A stretch of 64,000 nt of DNA from Pteria penguin (Eukaryota; Mollusca; Bivalvia; Pterioida; Pteriidae). Location: positions 5,022,093 through 5,086,092 of the forward strand of contig CM068590.1 in the NCBI GenBank assembly GCA_035048485.1, in the 5' to 3' direction. Made by a program: the position numbers and the translations under genes. Shown here in pieces: positions 37,501-44,714 of the stretch (the stretch's first letter is position 1; every line of letters starts with the position of its first letter). The notes beneath the pieces were generated by a model. That model saw only the letters and a program-made list of their open reading frames with translations, searched no databases and was not told the DNA's origin.

Positions 37501-40500
37501 TGTTTGCCAGTAAAGAAAGGATAGGAAGGAGTGGGAGGGGGATAATGGCAACTTCATATATTCAGATAGCCGTCATAATACGAAACGTTCATAACTTGAT
37601 TTGATGATGATGATGATGATGATAACAATTATCACCACCATCACCGTCATCATCAGTAGTAGTGATGTTGGTGGTGGTGGTGTTTTGTTATCTTCATCAG
37701 CTGCAGCATTCTTATTATTGTAGCGTCAGCTAGCCTTCATAGTTAGAAATGTTCTTCAATGTATTAGCGTCAGATAACCGACATAATCCTATGTGTTCCG
37801 CATTATTTTACAGGGTCAGATGTTGAGTGTAATAACAAGCCATTCGCTCGAGATTCTAGGTATTATTTGGAGAGGGTCAGCGGGTCAAAGTACGAGATTC
37901 GACCTTGCCCGGACGGTACGGCCTACGATGTGACGTCATGTGCCTGTACCATCCGTACCCTCGTTAATGGTAATAGGGGTGAGTAGAATCAATCAATCAA
38001 TAAACACAAAACCATAAAGAAAGAAAGAAAGAAATATGTGCTCAGTTAAGCAGTGTATAACATTAAAACATAGTAACAAATTTTATTTTAAAACTTTATG
38101 TTTTTACCTACTTATTTGTTTATAATATTAATTATATGAAAGTCCTCCGTAGGGAAGCAGTAATGAATAAACAACAAAACACTCGATTGTCCACAAATTT
38201 TCGGCCGCGTGGCCTTTATCAAGTGGAAATATTTCCACTTGATAAACGCCACGCGGCCGTAAATTTGTGGACAATCTAGTGTTTTGTTGTTTATTTGTTT
38301 ATTTTTTGTATTTTTAAAACCTGATTTACGTTTTTCCTTAGCTATTTTTTTTTTTAAATAAAACATTATTTCTACAAAAAGCCACTAGAATGATAGTGAC
38401 CTGCACTATGGTCCAGGTACAAGTTGACATTTTAACTATGGGATTTTACAGAGTGCCGTCCAGAATTACAACTAGACTTTACAGTGGACTTCAAAGATGC
38501 ATCTGGAAAGAATACAGCTGCATCTCCGTCCAAGGTGGACATTGGTCAAGGCATTGCATTCTTCAAGGGCAAGGGTAACATCGCAGTGTGGCGATTCTCT
38601 GGATCCTACATCGGCAAAAGACTGATGATAACCGCCGTGTTCTGGCCAGACAAAAACAAAGGGTCAAGAAGACAAACTATCGTAGGGAATTGTGGGACCG
38701 GAAGTAAAATGTCGTATGGCATAGAAATAGACAAGAGTCTGGGAATAGCGATATTCACAGTGGATACGAACCCCCGATCCCCGGTAACCTTGAAAGTACC
38801 AATCACCGTAAGTTAACTCTAACGGCTTGATGACGTCATTTAATAAAAAAAAAAGTACGAGAAGTGATATAGTTAATCTCGAACCAAACAGATAGTAAGT
38901 TCCTAAGAACACACTAGTAGATTTCGTCATCTGACATGTTATATCCTAAATCAAGTTGTTATATTTCGTCCATAGGGGCTGCGTTACGCCAAGTGTGAAT
39001 ACAATTCTGTTAATCCCGTGTGTGTTTTCTTTGAAAAGTAAGAGTGCCACTGGATCTGTATGCTTTAGCTGAAAAAGTAAATAGACCTGTAAAGTGCTAC
39101 CACTCCTAGGTGCTTTCGCTGAAAATAAATTAAAACACTTCAGTCCTATATACGATCTCTGAAAATTAAATAATTGTGCCTATGATAGCTTGTGTCCTAT
39201 GTGCTTTCGTTGAAACAGTAAATAAATGTGCATCCAGTCCTATGTGCTGTCGCTGAATCAGTAAATTAAACTACTTCCAGATCCATGTGTTTTCTTTGAA
39301 ACAGAAAATTAAATTACTTCCAGATCCATATGTTTTCGATGAGAAAGAAAATAAAAGTACTTCCAGATCCATATGTTTTCGTTGAAACAGTAAATTAAAA
39401 TACTTCCTGATCCATATGTTTTCGTTGAGACAGAAAATAAAAGTACTTCCAGCCCTATGTGGCGAAAGGCGCTACCGGTCATCATTATGTGCTTTCACTG
39501 AAAACAAAAATATGAAAACTTCCTCTATGTGCTTTCACTTATTTCAAGAGAAGCGACAGCACACACGACTGGTGGTATTTTATGTACTTTTTCATCGTAA
39601 CGTAGCCCCTGTGGTTTGCTATTTAAAAAATAAAAGCACTTCCAGTATTTTATTATGATACTATATTTTTATATATTTTATTTTAATACTATATTTCATA
39701 TATTTTTATCTTAATACTATATTTTAATATATTTTATTTGAATACTATACTTTATTTTAAACATATAAATTGTATTACAGCTGAACGACTGGAACGAGTC
39801 CACACTGATTTACGATGGCTTGGATTTGGTCGGCAAAATCAACGACGTTCGGAGATCTGTCCCCCTAGCGGGTAAATATTCTATGTATTTTGCATTGTAT
39901 GGAAAATGTTTTAAACACTGGGTAATACAAATATGTATAGAAGAAGAGGTCAGTTTTGATGTAAACACATTTTCTTCGATATGATTTTAAACGATTGTAA
40001 GATGGTTTGACCTGATTTTCTTCGAAAAACCAAAACTGAGTTCTGTTCACAAGTAAATATGTACATAGAAACATTGCTCAGGTCAAGTAAACAACTACTT
40101 TATATACATAGAACATGATCACATACATACCAGGGCCGTAGAAGCATTTCAAAGCGAGGGACATGGAATTTAGCTTCGTTTCCTAACGTGATAAAAATTG
40201 GTCTATGCATGATCGGCCAATATAGTGCCCTCCCTTCATGTTGCAACGGGCCTGCGTACAAAAGACTTATCAGTGGCGTAGATGTCATACATGTTTGCAT
40301 ACTCGGCATGTACATTATGTTATCTTTACCTTGAAAACGTAAGATAGGACAGAAGGCCGATATGGTACGAATTTTACCCAGGTAGCCGACTTAAAAGTGG
40401 CCTTTATCCGAAAGTGACCGTTATACAGAGGTGTTTATTTCAAGAATGGGAATTTTAAAAAATACCTGCATAGGTAAGTGACCTCCTAATACGAGCGACC

Positions 40501-40820
40501 GCTACGGCAGGTTTGCCCGTAGAACAAAACAAACGTGTACATGTATTTCGCAATATTGTTGTACAATGACCTATCTTTTTTGTGTGTCTTCTCGCCAGGT
40601 GAGATCGAGACACGACCGAGTCCTCTATTCATCGGAGGCTGTAGTAATCAAGATGCTTTCCACGGTCAGATGGACAGCGTAAGTAACTATACACGTTATA
40701 TATTTATATTATCTATTTTATGCATTTTACGCATTTATATTTTGTTCCGACTATGTCTGTGCACCTCAGCTACACTACATATTAATTCTTTATTTATAGA
40801 TTGCTCTGTATTTCCGTTGA
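28503..40820 (+). CDS. Pif/BMSP-like shell-matrix protein: VWA, basic Asn-rich region, chitin-binding, LamG
   Basis: Nine coding exons: 28503-28554, 32598-33140, 33777-34181, 35391-37187, 37814-37978, 38452-38807, 39781-39871, 40599-40678, 40800-40820. All joins are GT/AG with agreeing phase and give 1169 residues. Residues 1-18 are a signal peptide. Residues about 23-195 form a VWA domain with the MIDAS motif D30-G-S32-E-S34, a Ser in place of the usual Thr, and a later TDG. Residues 200-930 are low-complexity, rich in Asn, Ser, Lys and Arg. Residues about 935-980 form a peritrophin-like chitin-binding domain (CPDGTAYDVTSCAC). Residues 988-1169 are LamG-like. This is the domain order of Pif/BMSP proteins, secreted into the shell matrix where they bind chitin and calcium carbonate. 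Unlike the acidic C-terminal Pif80, the extra region here is basic and central. Intron 1 is about 4 kb and full of mobile elements. Confidence 0.85.
29535..31355. mobile_element. Foldback-like element in intron 1, containing another element
   Basis: GGGACGACCATTTGATTTTG (29765-29784) and its inverse in CAGAATCAAATGGTCGTTCCC (31332-31352) mark the ends. The similarity continues inward for about 100 bases (GACTGGCAAAT..., TTATTTATTTTCAG). A partial extra end copy lies at 29548-29572. Long G/C runs flank the ends. Confidence 0.55.
30330..31010. mobile_element. Dispersed repeat with GGCCCAGGTGGGCC head
   Basis: Begins AACAAGAGGCCCAGGTGGGC, followed by CGTTCACCTGAG, and ends GAGCTTTTGGCTCAGGTGAG, so CACCTGAG and CTCAGGTG are inverted ends. 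Internally a block of about 145 bp (30570-30645 and 30715-30795, AACAAAACTTTTGATGGTGT) is duplicated, and a (GTCC)n tract is at 30536-30552. I have seen this pattern as abundant bivalve repeats; the class is not settled here. Confidence 0.6.
31370..31910. repeat. Array of palindromes TATCTCGCC-GGCGAGATA, split by a SINE
   Basis: At least nine palindromic units of the form (T)ATCTCGCC(N1-4)GGCGAGAT(A) lie at 31375-31455 and 31765-31905, some decayed. The two halves are separated by DNA containing a SINE insertion (31559-31729). Confidence 0.8.
31559..31729 (+). mobile_element. tRNA-derived SINE with 10-bp target-site duplication
   Basis: Flanked by TATGCCCACG at 31549-31558 and 31730-31739. 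Box A-like TGGTGTAGTGGTTAAGTG and box B GGTTCGATTCC form the head. The body has AAGAGGTTGTAGCCTCCTG and the tail is AGCGACGTAAAACACCAATC with CAAC repeats. An inverted relative lies at 43085-43205. Confidence 0.85.
32340..32640. repeat. 143-bp tandem duplication across the acceptor of the VWA exon
   Basis: The block 32345-32490 resembles 32500-32635: TTCTCCGAC...TGTCGGAAA / TTCTTCCGACTTGTGTCAGAAA, then the CAGTTT...GCAGT...TTCTTTTCA block, then ATGCCCCCGTG (32461 and 32604). The upstream copy has CAAG where the functional copy has the acceptor CAGG, and its frame hits a stop (CATGA). It is thus a dead copy of the acceptor and first 15 codons. Confidence 0.8.
32598..33140 (+). CDS. Pif-like gene, VWA exon
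   Basis: Acceptor TTCTTTTCAG ends at 32597; donor CCAG|GTAAGC at 33140/33141, phase 1 at both ends. It encodes the entire VWA domain starting GCNAPVDFIFLIDGSES. The open frame continues into the intron to 33382 but loses its protein-like character after the donor. Confidence 0.9.
33777..34181 (+). CDS. Pif-like gene, exon 3 (Ser/Thr/Asn-rich linker)
   Basis: Acceptor TTGTAG ends at 33776, donor GCCG|GTCAGT at 34181, phase 1 both ends. 134 codons, rich in Thr, Pro, Ser and Asn, with several N-x-T/S sequons (NITPL, NQTF, NYSF, NVTS). Confidence 0.8.
34705..34790. repeat. Poly-C and poly-A runs in intron 3
   Basis: C runs broken by single A bases at 34705-34757, followed by A-rich sequence. 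Confidence 0.9.
34995..35186 (+). other. Protein-like ORF inside intron 3 of the Pif-like gene
   Basis: 63 codons (MDTDVHYWKPDYRQWVEIAL at the start) in a locally less AT-rich stretch, ending beside a strong GTAAGT donor at 35184. The preceding TTTAG acceptor gives a stop in the phase needed for the main transcript, so it does not fit as an internal exon. It may be a relic exon or a cryptic alternative. No family recognised. Confidence 0.25.
35391..37187 (+). CDS. Pif-like gene, long exon 4 (basic Asn/Ser/Lys-rich region)
   Basis: A single 1797-bp exon, acceptor CTCTCTAAG, donor AAAAG|GTGAGT, phase 1 both ends. It starts with a short acidic patch (EDDDE), has a proline run PPPPP near codon 85, then short repeats around NTSSSKNNKNAL (about 35920-36090). 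The last 250 residues are strongly basic. No folded domain recognised; predicted disordered. Confidence 0.85.
37595..37690. repeat. (GAT)n / (GGT)n microsatellite in intron 4
   Basis: GATGATGATGATGATGATGA at about 37602, then CATCACC and GGTGGT units. Confidence 0.9.
37814..37978 (+). CDS. Pif-like gene, exon 5 (chitin-binding domain)
   Basis: Acceptor TATTTTACAG, donor AGGG|GTGAGT, phase 1 both ends. 54 residues with cysteine spacing and the YYLERVSGS / CPDGTAYDVTSCAC pattern of peritrophin-A-type domains in Pif proteins. Confidence 0.85.
38148..38294 (-). mobile_element. Copy 3 of the hammerhead-like repeat, as a near-perfect hairpin
   Basis: 38167-38230 and 38231-38294 are inverted arms of 64 bp meeting with no spacer at GGAAAT|ATTTCC. 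Each arm holds the core, read as TTGATAAAGGCC-ACGC-GGCCGAAAA in one arm and with a few substitutions in the other. AGTCCTCCGTAGGGAAG lies just outside the left arm. It sits in intron 5 of the Pif-like gene. Confidence 0.8.
38452..38807 (+). CDS. Pif-like gene, exon 6 (LamG-like, first part)
   Basis: Acceptor GATTTTACAG, donor ATCACC|GTAAGT, starts in phase 1 and ends in phase 0. Begins ECRPELQLDFTVDFKDASGK and includes AVWRFSGSYIGKRL, both typical of the Pif LamG region. Confidence 0.85.
39180..39640. repeat. 43-bp tandem repeat in intron 6
   Basis: Units around CCATATGTTTTCGTTGAAAC ... AAAATAAAAGTACTTCCAG, about seven copies with decayed ones on the left from 39020. An AT-rich block of TATATTTTAT units follows at 39655-39745. 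Confidence 0.85.
39781..39871 (+). CDS. Pif-like gene, exon 7
   Basis: Acceptor TGTATTACAG, donor GCGG|GTAAAT. 30 codons (LNDWNESTLIYDGLDLVGKI), beta-strand segments of the LamG-like domain. Confidence 0.75.
40361..40525. mobile_element. Diverged copy of a GTGACC-type MITE in intron 7
   Basis: Contains AAAGTGGCCTTTATCC, GTGACCGTTATACAGAGGTG and AAGTGACCTCCTAATACGAG in the same order as 47635-47815. Confidence 0.55.
40599..40678 (+). CDS. Pif-like gene, exon 8
   Basis: Acceptor TTCTCGCCAG, donor ACAGC|GTAAGT, ends in phase 0. Encodes PLFIGGCSNQDAFHGQMDS, the penultimate strands of a LamG fold. Confidence 0.8.
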
Positions 40821-41000
40821 CTTCAGCCGCATTACATAATTATTCTTTATTCATAGATTGCTTTGTATTTCTGTTCACCACAGCCACACTATATATTTAT
40901 ACTTTATTTATAGATTGCTTTGTATTTCTGCTCACCACAGCTACACTGTATATTTATTCTTTATTTATAGATTGCTCTGTATTTCTGTGCGCCTCAGCGT
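40752..41000 (+). repeat. 57-bp tandem repeat carrying the terminal exon
   Basis: The repeat unit is CAGCTACACTATATATTTAT ... CTTTATTTATAG + ATTGCTCTGTATTTCTG.... ATT codons of the terminal exon begin at 40800, 40857, 40914 and 40971, exactly 57 apart. Each unit keeps the pyrimidine tract and AG. Confidence 0.85.
40800..40820 (+). CDS. Pif-like gene, terminal exon (first of four tandem copies)
   Basis: Acceptor TATTTATAG ends at 40799. The seven codons IALYFR-stop complete the MDSIALY strand expected at the end of a LamG domain. The acceptor and these codons are repeated with a 57-bp period at 40857, 40914 and 40971, where the ends read IALYFC... before a later stop. Confidence 0.6.
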   Translation: MALYFR

Positions 41001-41329
41001 AAAATTTTCCTTGGATGATTATTTTTGTATAATCTTGATAAGAGAAAAAATGCATCCTTCTGGATAACAGATGGTTGTCCAATGAAATGGACCATCGACC
41101 AAACGGACATCATAAAGTGTTCGGACACGAGGTCATCACGATTTAATGTATGAACTTATGCCATGTTTCCATAGCAACCGAGATTGAATCCCTGGTGGCC
41201 ATTTGTTATTTCTATTGTTACTATAGCAACGTTATATCCGTCATTGTCCATACCAAATCACTTTATGACGTAATAGAAACGTGTAACTGATATATATATT
41301 TTCATGAAATATATCAATGTCACATTGAC

Positions 41330-41335
41330 AATAAA
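41330..41335 (+). terminator. Polyadenylation signal AATAAA for the Pif-like gene (candidate)
   Basis: The first AATAAA after the terminal exon, about 510 bases after the stop. Confidence 0.35.
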
Positions 41336-41449
41336 ACAATATCACATTCCTCAAAGATTTTAATGTATATTATAACCATCTCAACGCACAAATGCAATAT
41401 CGATATTGGTCATTTTTATTTGTTTTAGAATTGCCATCTACTTCTGAGC

Positions 41450-41585
41450 TCGATCTAGTTCAATCAGCTAGATACTTTGCTAGTGACCGAAAGGTCTAGA
41501 GATCGATTCCCGCCAATGTATGGTCTTTGGATGAGACAGTAAAAACCGAGGCACCGTGTCGCGGCAATCTAAACACTGTCGCCAT
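41450..41585 (+). mobile_element. SINE fragment
   Basis: Box B-like GATCGATTCCCG near 41501 followed by GGATGAGACAGTAAAAACCG and CACCGTGTCGCGG, as in the SINE at 7760-8030. Body and tail are lost. Confidence 0.6.
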
Positions 41586-41953
41586 TTTTAACAAAAAAAA
41601 AGTTTCCTCTGATTACTTTCCATTGCTGTAACATTAAAAAATTGCTTTAACTACTGAATTGCCCTCATGATTGTATAACATTAATTAAAAAAGCATTATT
41701 TTTCATACTGAACTTCTCATATCCTAAAATACAAAAGCAAACCTAGGAACTTTTTTCGCCTCATTTCGCATTGTGCTCCTACGAGGAAAGCCGAAGAATT
41801 GAAGCGATTCGGTATATATCGCTGCGCCGTGGGGCTTCCGGGTCTATTTTTGTAGAAAAAAAATGGCGAAGGTGTTCCGATTGCGCTTAAGATGGATCCG
41901 TTGCATATGTCAATTTTTGTGCAGTGCATCAGACATATTGCGGTCGCCGTGTG

Positions 41954-42531
41954 GGTCCTACTATTATACGCCTAGGATAAATTATACGCCAAGAGGCACC
42001 CAGGAGATTATCAATGGCTCTACTCATAATATTTTAATGAATATTGATCAATATCTATGAAAAATAGCACATGCAAAATTTCAGATAAAAAAATCTTCAT
42101 TTTCATTTACTTATTTTGCGATTGAATTTGATGATTTCATCTGGGCGTATGAAAATATTAGAACGATGACTCTAATAATTATCCTGCAAAACTTTTTTTA
42201 AATTATATTAAGAAATAATCAATAATCCCCCCCCCCCGAAAAAAATCTAGGCTCTTGTGTGGATTGTTAATGATATTAGTTGTCTCATCTTGTTTAACAT
42301 ATTGTAAACATTGAATATATTGTACTTGTAGAACTCTCAATTCAATCGCAAAATAAGTAAATAAAAACGAAGATTTTTCATCTGAAATTTTGCATGAGCT
42401 ATTTTTTCATATACATGTATATTGATCAAGATTGATTAAAATATTGTGATTAGAGCGAATGATAATCTCCTGGGCGCCTCTGGACGTATGTCAGGGCGTA
42501 TAATTTATGCTGGGCGTATAATAGTAGGACC
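41954..42531. mobile_element. Foldback element with about 190-bp inverted arms
   Basis: The left arm starts GGTCCTACTATTATACGCC and the right arm ends GGCGTATAATAGTAGGACC at 42531. The arms match inward through CCAGGAGATTATCA, ATATTTTAAT and AAAATTTCAGAT to TTTTGCGATTGAAT. The loop of about 190 bp includes a C run (42227-42237). No coding capacity and no clear target-site duplication. Confidence 0.85.
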
Positions 42532-42539
42532 GATCCAGA

Positions 42540-42920
42540 GTGGTGGTACTTTTCATGTAATATTCGTACGTAAAATAAGTAATTTTACACATAAAAACAT
42601 ATGTAGAGCCCCTGTCATAAAAATTCACTGGGGTTGGACCCCATCTCGACAAACTTCTGGATCTACTCCTGTATTTTGTGACTGTCATTGTTTAGTGGAA
42701 AGGGAAGTGGAGTACTCCAACAAAAACCAGATCTTTGTTCTGATGTCAAGATCGTTGTCGCCTACTTCAGAAACCGTTGAACACACGTCCTGGATAAGAG
42801 TGCCATGTGCATTCTATATACGAGGGGGCGGGCTGGGTGAGAAGGAGGAGTTAGAAATGGGGAGAGAGTGCTAGCCCATACCTGGCATCTCATATACATG
42901 AATATATATACAAAGCCAGC
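42540..42920. other. No gene recognised
   Basis: A 142-codon plus-strand open frame (42446-42874) starts inside the foldback arm and has no recognisable domain; I regard it as chance. Confidence 0.5.
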
Positions 42921-42924
42921 CCGA

Positions 42925-43210
42925 GCAGACTTGGTGTAGTGGTTATGTGCTGGATTTGCGGTGCAGACAATCCAGGTTTGTGCGAAATCTCTTTGATACC
43001 ACTACTTGCCCATAACCTTGTCCAATCCATGAGTCTACATCAATGCATCGCGGAGCCCTCACTCCAGAAGGTTGTATATATATGTATGCTGGTTGGCTGT
43101 TTTACATCGCTTTCAACAAATTTTCAATTATATTGCGACATGGAAGCAGGAGGTTACCAACCTCTTAAACATAGTGGCGCAATCCAGGAATCAAACCCGG
43201 ATCGTCTGTT
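42925..43210. mobile_element. Head-to-head SINE pair
   Basis: 42927-42975 is a plus-strand SINE head (ACTTGGTGTAGTGGTTATGT). 43085-43205 is the complement of a full SINE body and head: TTTTACATCGCTTTCAACAA at its tail and GGAATCAAACCCGG as box B complement. Both match 31559-31729. Confidence 0.75.
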
Positions 43211-43214
43211 CGAA

Positions 43215-44460
43215 AGACAGGACACTGCTGTGTCACGAGTCAGACTTGAACCCAGATCCTCTCTGGTGCTGCATTGTCTCAAACAGAAAATGTACATAGT
43301 TTGGGCACCTGCCTAGTCAGTCAATACTTTAAAGAACATATATTTCCCAACTTTATATTATATGAAACATGATATTATAACTTATTAATATGTTTAAAAA
43401 TGGGATACTAATTTGAAAAACTTTATTTGGTATCAAAGTAACTGGGAACATATTATGGCATGTATGATAAAAATTGTGACATATGTCAGGTGACTGACTA
43501 GAACATAAGTCCACACTGGACACATCATGACATGGTGACACAGAAGTCTTCTTGAATAAATCTTCCAAATATCTGTTTTATGAAGAGCACATCTTCTCTT
43601 CAAAGTCTATATTACATTAGTATGTCATTTAAGATCTTTCACATATGCCTTTGCTTTTGCAATTTTGTGGAGAATATTTCAATTTCCTGAATGACTTTGC
43701 ACATTGAAAATATTTCAGTTTTTCTTTATCTCCGACTTTCCTTGTTATGGGAATATTTCAGTTTTCTTTTTTGTCTTTGTCTTTTCTTGTTTTGAGAGGA
43801 AATTTCTTGCAGTTGTGATAAACATTGTTCAAATCAAAATCTTGTATCAACCCTTGCTGAAAAAGAAATACAGTCCAAATCAATAAAACGAGTAACATTC
43901 ACATTTCAGGAAGTTTGTGATTCACATTTCAATAAGTTACATTTACATTTCAAGAAGCTTGTAATTCACTGAACAAGAAATGAAATTCACATTTAAGAGG
44001 TTGAAAATCTTAATTCCAATCACTTCACGATATACATTTCAAGGGGTTGAAGATTCACATTTCAAGAGGTTCATGACATATGTTTCAAGAAGTTCCTGAT
44101 TCACATCTCAAAGGTTCATGATTCACATTTCAAGAGGTTCATGATTCACATTTCAAGAAGTTCATGATATACATGAACTCTTGATCATTTACATGTTACT
44201 ATTTTCTACTCTTCCATCCTTCATTATTTCAATGGAAATAAATTTAATTCCTAAGGTACTTTCAAATGTGTTATACATGTATATGTAAAGTGTTCAAAGG
44301 AACACACGTGCCACTTGCTATCCATTTGTCAAGTGTGTCACTGTTTCAAGAAACACACAGACAGATAGACACAAAATTCACATACAGACATTTGAACACA
44401 GACAGATGGACAGACTGATGGACACACAGACATAAGCCAGACAAAGTAATTTCCATATGT
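43215..44460. repeat. AT-rich DNA with about 22-bp repeats near 43900-44190
   Basis: Units around TTCATGATTCACATTTCAAG, about nine copies, most regular at 44055-44170. The final exon and poly(A) site of TMX2 may also lie in this stretch; TTTATT (minus AATAAA) is at 43422-43427. Confidence 0.65.
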
Positions 44461-44651
44461 CCCTTTGCTCTACAGTTGACATGAGAAAAAGGCCGTCCAG
44501 TAACCACCTTTATATGACTTTTAAAATTGGAAGTACCGATGCAATACCACTGTGAAACTCACAAAAAGCATTACATGGCAGACGGTCGTAAACACCTGGA
44601 AACCAGAGATGAGGCCAGGTGCCTGGACGTAAGATACCTTTAAGCTTACGT

Positions 44652-44714
44652 TCAGTTTTTGGAATATTCAAAATGTTTTGCCTGTTGAACACATTCAACC
44701 TTGTTCAATGACAT
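44652..44714 (-). CDS. TMX2: TMX2 terminal exon, tentative
   Basis: The nearest in-phase candidate: acceptor AAATTAG, 20 codons (SLNKVECVQQAKHFEYSKN and stop). The LNK..C.QQAK segment faintly recalls the LNELYQRAKK end of vertebrate TMX2. The acceptor's pyrimidine tract is poor, and other candidates lie near 43595 and 43695. Confidence 0.3.
   Translation of the reverse strand: MSLNKVECVQQAKHFEYSKN

Noticed and set aside
42446..42874. 142-codon plus frame
   Set aside because: Starts inside the arm of the foldback element and has no recognisable domain.
43590..43600. Alternative TMX2 terminal exon with a YLEDLFKK-like peptide
   Set aside because: Resembles the family's C-terminal helix, but its frame does not agree with the phase-0 donor at 44853. 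Kept only as a possibility.
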